Position numbers and translations under genes: made by a program. Positions 23,349 to 35,200 of a stretch of 64,000 bases of DNA are shown piece after piece. Numbering within the stretch: position 1 is the first letter of the stretch; each line of letters begins with the position of its first letter. The notes beneath the pieces are model-generated. The model saw nothing but the letters and a program-made list of their open reading frames with translations, was not told the DNA's origin and ran no database searches. The DNA is from Phytoseiulus persimilis. Taxonomy: Eukaryota > Arthropoda > Arachnida > Mesostigmata > Phytoseiidae. The stretch lies in NCBI GenBank assembly GCA_037576195.1, contig CM075101.1:46934001-46998000 (forward strand), in the 5' to 3' direction.

Positions 23349-24107
23349 TTAGCGTCGTCGTTGGCTGATTCGAGCATCCATGGTGGGCCATTCGCTCACC
23401 GGCCCGCCTTCTCCGGACACTTCTTTCGCCGATCTTGTTCCAGCCTCTCGGCGCGCTCGTTCCTCCTGCTCCCCTCCCTCCCCCCTCATACGATCCAGCT
23501 CCGACGGCGAAGCAACAGTCAGCGGGACTCTTGATGAGGCGCATCGCCGAGGTCCTCTTAGACGACGACGATCCTTGATGTCGACGTCGTTGTTGTGGTC
23601 GTCATCGTCGTTGACGCAGCTCGTCAACGTCGGTCGTTCAACAAGCGCACACTCAGCGGCGACGAGCTTGTACACAAGGAATTTATACTTGCTTCCCCCA
23701 ACAGCCGTATTCTTTGTTCTCCGGTTTCGAGGATCCTCCAGTCGGCGCTTGGGAGCCGCGTAATCTGCATGCAACGCAAGATACGAAGCGTAGCTCTCAT
23801 CGGGTGTGCTGAATTGCCTCTGGACCAAGATTGGATCAACAGAAATGACATCCCTCAGCGCTTGGATTCGGGAGCCGCGTCGCGCTTTTATCGCCGAAGC
23901 TTCGTTCCTCGCTAGAACCTCATTCTCAGCCCTGACTCGATGCCCGACCCTGCGGGACCTGCACGGGCTTGTTCGGTCCTGAGAAAACTCCTGGGAGCGG
24001 AAAGCGTGGGAAATCGCACTCAGATCGACGACTGGAGTCTCGTTGTGAGAGGAAAATTTTTCGGCAGTGGGAGCGCCGCTCCGGAAGAACACCCTCATCT
24101 TCCCCAA
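23349..24107 (-). CDS. Unassigned open frame, 252 codons
   Basis: This is one of the longest start-to-stop frames in the window. Its first half is moderately protein-like (FSSHNETPVVDLSAISHAF, KYKFLVYKLVAAECALVER), then an Asp/Asn run comes from the triplet tract at 23561-23617 and an Arg/Glu-rich tail from a purine block. There is no known domain. Two to a few frames of this length are expected by chance here, so length alone is not support. Confidence 0.12.
   Translation of the reverse strand: MGKMRVFFRSGAPTAEKFSSHNETPVVDLSAISHAFRSQEFSQDRTSPCRSRRVGHRVRAENEVLARNEASAIKARRGSRIQALRDVISVDPILVQRQFSTPDESYASYLALHADYAAPKRRLEDPRNRRTKNTAVGGSKYKFLVYKLVAAECALVERPTLTSCVNDDDDHNNDVDIKDRRRLRGPRRCASSRVPLTVASPSELDRMRGEGGEQEERARREAGTRSAKEVSGEGGPVSEWPTMDARISQRRR
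23561..23617. repeat. GAC/GTC triplet-rich tract
   Basis: Runs of GAC then GTC/GTT triplets, giving Asp-rich or Val-rich readings in different frames. Confidence 0.8.
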
Positions 24108-24874
24108 CCCTATTCCTCCGTTGCCCCAACCGGGTCTTTGATGTTAAGGACGTTTTCCTCTTTATTGCTGTGGAGAGTCTGAGAATAGAGAACGAAGAGA
24201 AAAGCGATGCAGCTCGGGGGAAGCTCCGGGGGAGCTGAGCTGGAAATGGAGCCACCAGGGGCTGATGTAAAATTCCATCAGAACATGTCAGGAGGGATCT
24301 CGGAGCTGCAACGCTCGCCGTCAGCTTCAGAAGTCGACACTCCGAATCCCCCGCCGACCGGAGCACGGCGAGCGCCGGAACGCGAGAGCGACTGCTTCGA
24401 ACGAAGCGCGGGATCAGCGCCGCGCCGACCAACTGTGATCCTCTCTACTTCAAGTGATCCAGAAATGGAAGCGACGGGAATCACTAAACAAAGGAAAACC
24501 TTTCTCGGAACACGAGAGGCGCGGAATCCTGGGAGAGAATTTTCCGATTTCGGAGTTTTCGGCCCGAATCTGTGCCGAGGCAGAAAGCCACAAAGACGAC
24601 AGCCACCGAGAGCGGTCCACGGCCTCGATCCGAAGCTCGACCCGGGCAGATTGGCGGCTAGAGCTCGTCGATCCGTCCGTCAGATATCCGCACGTCTATC
24701 GGTTTGTCAGACGGTCTTGCCGTTCCCGGAGAAGTTCCGTTGAGGCAAGAAGTCATATGGAAGCTGTCGATGCTATCTGTCATCGCAGCGAAGCGAAGGG
24801 CGCATCCAAGTTCGACCTGCCCGTCCACGCGCGAGACATATCAGAAGCCTGCTGACAGTTTCGGCATCTCGAAG

Positions 24875-24891
24875 ACACACACACACACACA
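24875..24891. repeat. (AC)n microsatellite
   Basis: Seventeen nucleotides of alternating A and C. Confidence 0.95.
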
Positions 24892-26331
24892 GATAGCGCG
24901 GTTGGACCACTCGGCACTTCCGTCGTGGTGTGGACTTCGGACCAATGGCCAGCGAGCTGCGTGTTGCATGACGAGGTCCCGGTACCTCTGCGTGGCTTAG
25001 CCTCTCGACGAGTGAGGTTTCCTCCGGCCGGGTTTTCCGGGAATCCGGGGCGAGTAGAGCGACCCAATCGCCGGTGTTTGAACGACGTATCATGTGACGG
25101 TTCGCGCTCCCCATGAGAGGCTGACAGGGCTACGGAATGCCAAAAACAGGAGGAAACGCGAAGGTTGATGAGCGAGAGCAGGAGCGTTGGTCGAGGCCGA
25201 CTCGACGGCCGTCCAACCAACTCAACTCCCGCAAGGCCTCGTCTTGTCACTTTCTCGTCACGGACAGAGAGCTGCGCAATTTGTCCATCTCTTGCCACCT
25301 CCTCTCTCGCTCTTCACTTCGCTCCCAGAGGGGCGTTCTTTGAAAAATGAAGTCTCTCCCGCAACACGGACAGTTCCTGGCCCGTCCGTTCCCTTGTTCA
25401 CCGACCGGACCGACGACCACCACTTCCATATACGACGTAGGCAGGGGAAGAAACGAGCTGAACTTTGACGTCCAAATCCGTGGCGCAGGCACGGGTCCCG
25501 TCCGAGCCGCTTGGCGATTCCTTGGGGTTTCACTTTCCATCGGGACAACTCCCCCTCGGACAGTGATTGGCCGGAGCTCCGACGTCTCGCAAACTCGCAA
25601 TGTTCCGATGCAGCACTCCATGGGTCACGGTCGCACGCGCTCCAATATTCGAATGCGCGCGGGGTCCGCGGTGGAACCGCGATCATGATCTTTGTCACGG
25701 ACGGGCCGAAACGCTCGGATTTCAATGTATCATATCTATGGGGTCATGCCGGGCCATTTAGAATTCCAAAAATCCCAGGGGATGCATCTGGGCTTGTTCG
25801 ATGTACCTGTTCTGTTTATTCACTGCACGAAATTCGCTGGGGTTGAAGACGTGGTAAGCAGCGGGGGGGCCAAACCAACAAACTGGCAGGCGAACACCCT
25901 ACCGAATCTCAGCTGGAGCGACGACTCCTCCCTGCGACCGAATCCTATCCGCATCCTGTCTCGTCTTCCGCAGGCCGAGTCCTGTGCGACTCCTGCTCCA
26001 AATCTCGTAGCGTCCCATGATCCCGCGAAGTGTATCGCAGCAACCGTCCACTAACAGAAGAAGCAATCTTTCCCAGCCGCCGTACCCGACTATTAGTCGA
26101 GGGTCCTGCGGGGTAGTGTGTGTGTGTTATTCGGTATCGTTTCCCGCGAGTTCCAGGTGTTGTTAACGCGATAGAGAAGTGTGGTCAGAGCCAGGGGACC
26201 GAGGGGCATTATCGAACCGGAAACCATGTAGCAGAGCCATATCGTTATGAACGATGTCTCCATCACTCAAGTAAACGCTTCCTCGTGGCAAGATTAGGTT
26301 GGAGTCATCGTTGCCGTCACACCGGCGAGGC

Positions 26332-26353
26332 AGCCAGCCAGCCGACCGACCGA
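26332..26353. repeat. Tetranucleotide array AGCC/GACC
   Basis: Several AGCC units pass directly into GACC units. Confidence 0.85.
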
Positions 26354-28443
26354 TTGGCAGATCTCCGCGAATCACCGCCGTGCCGTCTGCGACCGCTATC
26401 GCCACCCCACCCCAACCCAACTCAACTACCTTCGGCCAACGTCCCGGGAAGAAGGCAATAAAGCCACAAGCCATAACAGCCGGACACCTCTGGAGGAAGT
26501 CCGACGGATAGATTGATGGATCGATGGGGGGATGGTTGTAGAGATTAATGGCTGAAGAGAGTGATTGTGAGTCGATGGAGTGTTCAGCACAGAATGCGAA
26601 CCCCACCTCGCGGAGGGTCGTGAGAAGAATCTGGCGGAGCTCCGTGCAGGATTCATAATCCCAAACATGGCATGTGATCATCGAACAATAGGGAACCTCG
26701 ATCGGTTTCGCCGTGCTGAGACCTCTGTGAGCTCCCTTCCGGCTCTGGTCGAGTTCCCAAACCAGGCCCCCCTGGCTGGCAATCAGTCGAGGAGGCTCTT
26801 CCCGAATCGAAAGCATTCACTTCTTCTAGCGATCCATTTCAGTGGAACAACCCCCGCCCTCATCAAGTCGGGAATTCCTCAAGTGAATACTCAGGCCATA
26901 CGATGACGGTGTCGCTCCAACGCTCGAGAATCGAGCAGGGCGGAGACGGGCTTGTACAGAACGGTTCGCGAGAACTGCAAATTCCGACTGCTCAAAGAGT
27001 TGGAGAGAGGATATTGAAGAGCAGGTGCGTACCGACTGCGATGAGAGGAGGGTTGGAGGCAGAGCGAGACGCCAGCAGTCCGCCCGGCCGTTTGCTGAGA
27101 TCAAGCTTTATCAGCACCTGAATAAGCTGATATTGCATAGCAGCAGACGTTCTCTTATGGCTCCTACGTGGAGCCATATATATCAACGGTACACACGACC
27201 ACTGTGAGCTCGCGCACGCGGTTGAATTGACCGGTGGCCAAGAGGAGTCGCTGGCGGGGCCGACATATAAGCCGCAGCGTCAAAGGAGTTACGTGAGAGA
27301 TGAAGAATACGGCCAAGTTATGCGTCCTGGGGTAACAACCAGGAGTATATCAGTCGCCGCTGTGAGGAAAAAGACTCGCCGCGGCCGCCGCGTCGGGTTA
27401 TGACCGTCGGCACCGCCCGACCGGTTCAGTGCGCGAGTAGAATTGAGTAATAAAATGTCTGTTCTATGCCTGGACGACATTATGATTACATGGCGACCGC
27501 TGATTATAGATCGTCGACCCTTTTGTTGTGATCGAGTCGGCGTCGAGGAATAGGATGGCTACGCGACACCTCAAAACTCTTACCCCCGGGTCGTCGTCGA
27601 CGACAACCCGCTTTCGAGGGTGGCGGAGGCGTCCCCCGATTCCCGCGGATCGAACGTTTTCGGCGGAGGGAGAACAGAAAACTCCGATCAGTACGTCACG
27701 CTGGCCGATCGAGCTCGTAAAAATGGTGTGGAGCGGTTCTTTGACGCCCGCGCACGTTTCGGAAAACGCTTCAGCCCATTGGATTTCGGTGGAATTCCTT
27801 CCAGATATTTCCCCCTCGGCCGCTCGGAACCGCGCTCGCCCTCGAACTCGACGCGCGAGGGAAGCCTGGGCGTGGTGGCATTGATGGATAAGCGTTGAAA
27901 GCACAAAACTTGATGGATATCGACTCGGTCGACATTTTTGCGAATTCCGGTGTCGGCTCCCTCCGATATTTGGTTCGCCACCTCGGGAACTCGCTCTCGT
28001 ATGGTCCCGCGTTCGGACCTTTTTCCGTTCTTGAATTTGTCCCCGGTCTTGTACCCGTCAGCCCTCTCTCCCGATCCCCACCCCAACAGAAGACCGGGCT
28101 CAGGAAGGGCTAACGCGAACGGCGTTGACCGACAGTTGGTAGCTGGTCTACCATTATTTTCACATCACCAACGCCCACCTATGCAGCTGGAGAAAAAGCC
28201 CGACGAGGGAGAAAAGTTCCACTCAGCGACGAGAGCCACCAAGCCCTAGTGACTCCTCTCAAATTGTCCTCCTTGAGATCCTTGATATCCCCAATTATGT
28301 CACATCCTCTACCTGAGTTCCTGTCCACCGAGCCAAGGGAGTCTCGCGACAATAGATCGAAATCCTCCGCGGGATCCTCCTACCCTAAACCAGCGAACCA
28401 TTTTCCGTCTGTTTTGTCAACCATTCAGAACGCGCTCGTCTGC

Positions 28444-28454
28444 GGGGGGGGGGG
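28444..28454 (+). repeat. Poly-G tract, 11 G
   Basis: Uninterrupted run of 11 G on the plus strand. Confidence 0.95.
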
Positions 28455-31400
28455 TGTTGCCCTCCAACAGGGGAGAATACGTTATGTTATCCCTGGATGG
28501 CAAGATGGAACGCACGGACTACTCAACATTCATGAGGAACGATACTTCGAGGAAATCAGAATTGGACGGGAATCGAACGCGCTCGGCCTCATAAACGGTT
28601 CCCGGATTCTCGGACCGGACTATTCATTCGAGCTCCGCCGTGCTCTTCATCGAGGCCCTCTAATCGCCGACTTCCACCATCCGCCGGCTAGGTGCAAGTA
28701 TTAGAAACTAGTCCCGCGCCATGTGCACACTCTGCAGAAGCTCCGACGGAGCGTAATCAGCGAATAAAAGCCGTGATCCGGCACGTTGGACTGGAAGTGT
28801 TAACACCAAATCGATGGAAAGCAATTACTTCCTGGCCAGGGCGAAGGGGGAAGCTTCGGACCCGCACAATCGAGAAGGAAAGAAGCGAAGTGACGCGAAG
28901 AGAGCGGGCAGCCAGTTCGAATACTCTGTCGATATCCTCGCTTGTTCCTCGAGGATAATTACCTAGAGACGTCACACGCAAGCCGGGAGGACGTGTTCAC
29001 TTTCGCAGGCTGAAAGCGGTTAGCCACCCCGAGCGAGGATTTCGGGAAGCGAGCGGGCGGACAATTTCCGAGCTTCAAATTATTTTAGCTCTTTCCATGC
29101 CACTCGCAACCGGTTTTTCCGTCGAAGAATCGGCGGAGTCTTTGTTCGGAGTCTCGCCTTCCGAGAACGGATTCGTTCAGAACCGTTTAACGTCCGCCAT
29201 CTTGACTCATCGCAGAGAACTTCCCGAAATCCCGCCGCGTCTCCCTAGAAACCAGCCAGCCGCTCAGGCTTCCGGATTTCCGTTGTGCCTGAATTTCGTT
29301 ATTTCGCTTTTCGAGCTGTGCCTTTGCATGGGCGAAACACAAAGATCGTTTCGCCGCCTCCAACATCTCCAGGCGAGAAGGGCGGGAAACCGACGGCGTT
29401 ATGAAGGGCTTAGATGTGTGCGGAGACCACCACGGGCGAGATGGCGGACGGCCACTTCGAGCCATGAATTGCCTCAGTAGGGCTCTTGAACACGAGCGAA
29501 CGTCCGCTGGCCGGAGCACAACGACTCGACAAGATACTCGAGCTTGACAGCAGACACTGACACCACGATCTCGCGACGAACGATCCGCTCGTTTCATCCT
29601 TCCGAGTCCCCTCGCACACGGTTCATCTCAGAGTGATCAAGGTCGTTCATTCCGGAGTTCTCTTCCGGACCGAAGACATCGCTCAGGGAACACATGATTA
29701 GGAACGAATAATGAGTGGATGAGTGGATATTGGCAGTGGAGACCACGCTCCGAATTCGAATTCAGGCAGCTGCCCGAGGTAATTGGAGGACGAAATTCGA
29801 ATATCCGTAATAAGATGAAGACGAAATTAGTTCCCTCCGCCGGCCCGATCTCTGAGCTGTCCGTCGGGAGGCCGAGTCAAGTTCCCGAAGTGCACGGTCC
29901 TTCCCCGACCGATCCTCCGCATTCGGCATTTACTCCTGTTCTCGTGTGCTAGCTTCCAGACTGTCTGCTCGAGACGCCCCCGATTTTCGAGGCCCCCGAA
30001 CGACTTCTGTAAGGTCCACTTCGGAACCGGTTGACGGTCAAATACACCGGCCACCCCTGGAGAATCGGAAGACCCGACACCGTTTGCTTATTCGACTTAT
30101 TGAATCTGAAACAATAGCCTCGTGTCCTGCTGTTCTCGCCTCGCGGATGTGTTCCAAAGTCTGTTTCCATCCGCCTCGAATCGTCCACCACCTTCAACTA
30201 CTGCTCCTGCCGCTCCCGGACCGGTTGGCTGATCAGGCTCCTCGTTGCTGGCCTGCCTGGCCGACTGACAATAAAGCGCGCAAATGGAAGGGAATCCAAA
30301 ATGTCAGACTCTACGAGTCTGTCCCGCTCCGTGCGGGCCTCGACGGGGGCGGCAAAGCCGTTGGCGGGAAGCGACCTCCTCGAATGCTCGACGAGAGCGG
30401 TGTATATTTGCTCTTCAGAACGAAATAGACGACTTGAGCAATTTTTTTTTATTGTTTCAACTCCTCTCGACAGGCGGGCACGGAGCGATCGAACAGGCAG
30501 CCAGGCGAGCAGTCGTCCCAACCGGCCGGAGCAACGCTGCCATTGAAACGTCGCAGCTGTTGACTGAGGCACCGACCTCCAGGCTTCGAAGACAGATGTG
30601 CTGTACGTACCTGGAAAAAAGAGTATACGTAGGCACTCCGAAATCGAAATGAGATTTCATATCCATGTGTCTGATCCTCGGTTCGGAAGCTGAGATGCTT
30701 GATCAGTCCGCCCGGTCTGGCTCTCGGGCGCACTTCACTTTCCTCCTTTCCCCTTTGTGGTGCTTCAGCAGAGCTTTCGCCGCGTAATTCGATCTTTTCG
30801 CCACCCCGATAGAAGAGTTGATTTTGGAAGCAGATAGCTGTTAATAGCATTCTCTTGTAAAACAGCTGCTCTCCGATCCCCTTTTGTCCCGCGCTGGCCT
30901 CCTCCACATCTGCTTTGGTGCTCGCCGAGTGCCACGGGGTATCTTTTGCTTGCCAACATTTGCTGCAGTATCCAAATAGCGAAAATTCGCTGAGGAACGC
31001 TCCAAAGGGAACACAGAGATATAGCACCGGGTGGGCTAATAGGGTTTTCAAGAAAAAAAAAATAGCTAGCTCCCCGAGCAACAAGACTGCAGAAGCTGAC
31101 TGCCTGCGGATCGCCTGACCGACCCCGCGGCGGGGGCAGCAGCGCCGACGAGTCGACCAACTAGCCCGGTCCAAATAGAGACCCAGAAGGTCAGAAGTCG
31201 ATTTCAACTCCAATTACTGCCGAGCGCTGTTATCGTCGAGAGCTTTAAACGTGGTCTCTCGAGACGACGTTGCAGAGGAATCGAGTGTGCCTGAGTGTGT
31301 AAGGCAGCGCTCGAGTGAGCGTTCCTTATTGCCGCGGTGCCATCACCTCAGAACAAACTTCTGCTCCGTCAAACAAAACTGTCCAGATCGAGAAATTCCA

Positions 31401-31747
31401 CCGCTCTGGCCTGACCGGTCTCGACAACGAACTCTCCCGTGAGGAGAGTCTGTTCCATGGAGCGGATGTCCTGGTTCAACTCTCGACCGGGCCGGAAGGA
31501 GCGCACACCTGATTCCCGGAGAATTCTGCTTCAACGTCTTCGTCGCTGGTTTGGTTTTTCAGGTACATCACCTCCCCGCTTCTGACACACCAGCACGGCA
31601 GATGCGTCAGCTGAGGTCGTGTCGGCGATATTAGCTTCCATGAGCATTTTGGGCGTGAGCCAGGCGTGGTATCATGTGTGTGAGCCCTGCCGCCACTCCG
31701 TCGGTCAGTTAACCAACGGAAGAGAGAGATAGATTGCGAGTGAGGAT

Positions 31748-31785
31748 CGGCGGCGGCGGCGGCGACGACGATGACGACAACGACA
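31748..31785. repeat. CGG then ACG triplet tract
   Basis: Five CGG units followed by ACG/ATG/ACA units, read directly. Confidence 0.9.
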
Positions 31786-31961
31786 CTAACCAAAATAGAA
31801 GCCCTATGAATAGTTGATTAAGCCAGGGCCTGCCGCCAGTCCATCGGGTCGGTCAGCCCACCATCCCCGCGATCACGGCGCGGCGTAGGCGACAGTGTGA
31901 ATGCATCGAGCTCACACACGAGCTTGTCCGTCTCCTCCAATCCGGGAGCGGGTTCATTCGC

Positions 31962-32294
31962 ATGAAGCTTCTGCGCGGCAAGTACAGAGCGTGTGCTCAC
32001 TCAGCCGCTTGCTCTTGGTGGGCGCGAACAGTTCGTTCGTATAACTCATCCGAAACTTACGGTTGCATGCTTTGCAAGCGTCATTACGCAGGAGATAACG
32101 CCACCGCAACAGCTCGGATACAGGGCGGCCGCGATAGAGTCATCGCGGCCTCGCTTTCCACGAATTCGGAAGAGACGAAAATGCTTTCAGATCATCTGGG
32201 AACCTCGACCAACTGGACTCCGGCGGTCACAAACCCGAACGTCGTCCAGGAGATGATCGGATTCTTCGAAATGATGCGGTACGAGGCGTTATGA
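31962..32294 (+). CDS. Unassigned open frame, 110 codons
   Basis: An ATG-started frame ends at TGA 32292-32294. Its last third has G/C-ending codons and a convincing C-terminal composition (NPNVVQEMIGFFEMMRYEAL then stop). The middle includes CMLCKRHYAGDN. A second plus-strand frame (31993-32256) overlaps it and also looks protein-like, which weakens the call. A donor-like GTGAGTTTTCC lies about 25 nt after the stop. No family is recognised. Confidence 0.2.
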   Translation: MKLLRGKYRACAHSAACSWWARTVRSYNSSETYGCMLCKRHYAGDNATATARIQGGRDRVIAASLSTNSEETKMLSDHLGTSTNWTPAVTNPNVVQEMIGFFEMMRYEAL

Positions 32295-35200
32295 TTAGCG
32301 GGGGGCACGCGCAATTCCTGTGAGTTTTCCACATAACTAGTCCACGATGCATTTCTCACAGTCAGGCATCCCGAGAAGTTGGCCGCCAACGGACGTCGGA
32401 CCTGAGGCGCCGACCCTGTGCGTTCCCCGGCCCCGGTGGCGTTCACATCGGTCACCATCGGAAACGTTGTTACCAGTTCTTGGCACAGCGTTCAATCCCA
32501 AATGCCACGGGGCTGGATTTGTGCGGCTGAATACTCGGTTCCACGAGAGGAACAGCCATGATATCCCTACGAGGCTTGCGAAGCACCATCGGATCCCCGT
32601 GAAGTGTTGCTCGAGTACAAACGCTGTAATACCCGTGTCAGATCCGATCGTCGCGCCGCCAGCAACGCATAGAATCTCGTTCGATCATGTTCTGCCTCGA
32701 TCAGGAGGGTCTATCACATCTCGCATTTGCATGTAGTTAGATCTGCCGAGGGAAGAGTTGCTAGGAGAGTCGCCGCACCTCCGAATCAATTCAGCCGCGA
32801 ACGTCGAACGACAAAACATCGTTGGGAAAGCGTATTATAACCGACGCCTGCAAGCCTCCCCGCGCTGTAAGAAGATCTGTGTTCTCGGTGTAGACATTTT
32901 TTCTGCTGCTGCTCCTCCCGAACACGTGGACAAGTGGAACGAGCGGGGAGACCTGGATAACGCTATTGACAGTTTGGTAAACATTTTGGCGGTCGTTCCG
33001 ATCCTTCAGGACGTGCACGACTCGGTGGGAGAAAGTGCGCGAGAGTGAGAAAGGGACAGAAGAGGAGAAAAAGTTTGGCATCCTCTGCAAGTGCTCGATA
33101 GGGAATGCGAGGACACAGCTGCAAGAATTTTCAATACCGAGCCGGCGCTGACTATCGTCTTCGCGAAGGTTTTCCTTCCCTCCGACGATGTCGTCTACGG
33201 ACTGCTCGGAGTAGAACACGAGCAGGCCAAGTTGGGGGGAACTGCGATAAAGAATAGGCTACGGAGGAGGTCGACGCTGGCAACCGAGTCTCGGGTGCGA
33301 ATGAAATTCATATATGTCCCACTTGGAATGTCGGAATTACTCCAAGCTCCGTCCGTTGTCTGCCGAGTCAGTTCTTTTCAAAGTTCCGGTGGCCGGGTAG
33401 ACTAGACAGACGGCAGACGTGAAATTTCTCCCATCGGTCCAGTAGGATCCATGGTCGCATTATCATTTTAGTTTCCTTCCCACACCCCCGAGTGCTCTGT
33501 GTATCACCTCGTGTCGAAATACATTCAGATCAGCCGTGACATACCTCGGAGATAGGCATATGTACTATGCATGCAATTGTCGGGGGCGTGTTGGCGGTGC
33601 ACTCCGCCGCTGCTAGTAACTTCAAAGTTGGCGTCGACGGGGAGGCCTTTAGGGAAGCCCCCACACATTGTTTGGGAACCGAGTTTTCATTGACGACGAA
33701 ACCGGCTCACTCCGTGACGACCCTCGGAGCTCCGATCCGCCAATTCTTCCCTCCTCGCTCCAGGGTTCCCCCGATCATGGCTCTAGCACACTTTCTCTTG
33801 ATCTCCTGATCCTCTCTTTTGCTTCCTGCGAGTCTTGCGAACCCCCTCCCCGCTTCCTGGCCCTGATGGCCCGGAAGGATGATTTGCATTTAATGAACGC
33901 CACCGGGAAAGCTAGCCCAACGGCTTGCGACGGCGCCTCCAATACCTGCTGAAGTTAGCTTGAGTAATGGCAAAATAATCGAGTTTCACAAAATCATTCC
34001 GGCAACAGAGCGCTCCGACAACGCCCCGCGGTCCATCCAGTCGCGGCGTGTGACGACGCTACCGAGAATCTGATGATCTGGCTGGAAGCGCCGCCAACCC
34101 GCAGTTCGCGTTTCGAGGTCGTGCGGATCTGATGTTCGTGGAACGAACGCTGCGGTGGAGCGAACGGTGCAAACAGATGCGACCAAATGAGAGCCTCCCG
34201 ATGCCAGACTTGGATTCGCAGACGACCAGTATGCCACACGGCGGGGTTGGACGTTGTTGAGTGAGTGCTCTGCAGCTCCGGGATCTGGAGCCGAAACTGC
34301 AGAGCATCCTGCTCGTAATGAGCGTCCCGGAGGGTCGCTTAACGCAACGAGTCGGGCTGGTGAACGGCAGCCGACCGCTGGTGGAATTTCGGAGAGTTCT
34401 GAGGGACATTCCATTATCTTTGTCAAGCCATCCGAAACGAACAATGAATGATGATGACGGTCCATCTGATCAGATCGTCAAAAAACGCTGTACTTGGTAT
34501 TCCATTAAGTCTCAATTCCGCGATGTGGCTTCGCAGCATATAACAGCGAACGCCTGTAACGACAGCGCGGGGTGCTCGTTCCCTTCGTCTTTTCCTCCGT
34601 GCGCCGGAGGGATTTTTTACCCTAGAGATCGTAGCGGGCTGGTGCCCTGCCCGGCGCGGCGAAATTCCTCAGGATCTCCATGCTCTTTTGCTGAGTGAGC
34701 GGGAGCGACTGAGTAAAGACGAGGGCTCGGTGCTCGAACAATCCATCTTCCGCCGCAGAATAGTATTGTCTTTAACAAAGTAATTATGGCTAAAGACCCG
34801 ATTCTTCCACCCGACACTTCTTTCCGGCTTCATCTGTGTTCTCTCTCCCTGTATCCATCCGTCGCCTTTCACTTCAGCCGGCGCGCCTGGCTGAATAATG
34901 GTTTGCAAACCTGTGCAGCTTTCTACACCATTAGCTCCGTGGAACGTCGATTCAATTCGGAATCGTCGCGGAATTTTCGACCGATTGTCTCTGACTAACA
35001 ACTCTTAATTGAAAGGGAAAGGGCTTGCCCGGCAGCGACCGGCCAGGAAAACGATGGTATGGCGGAATTCCGGCGCTTTCCGGAGAGTAGGGTTCAACTT
35101 GGTGGACAGCAATCAGGAACATTGTCGAGAAAAAACTCCAGGCCTCACGAGCGTGTCAACAACTGTTCTCTCCAACGTTTGGAATCGCCAGTTGTTCCGG

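Larger units (their letters stand above)
24108..31961. other. Unassigned stretch
   Basis: No supported gene. It holds an (AC)n run at 24875-24891, AGCC/GACC units at 26332-26353, an 11-G run at 28444-28454, a T9 at 30442-30450, an A10 at 31053-31062 and a CGG/ACG triplet tract at 31748-31785. The 254-codon minus frame at 30449-31213 is the longest in the window but has no motif and overlaps three other frames. Confidence 0.5.

Noticed and set aside
26163-26816. 217-codon minus-strand frame
   Set aside because: No recognised motif, and shorter frames overlap on both strands.
30449-31213. Longest start-to-stop frame, 254 codons, minus strand
   Set aside because: No motif, non-uniform composition, three other frames overlap it, and a few frames of this length are expected by chance here.
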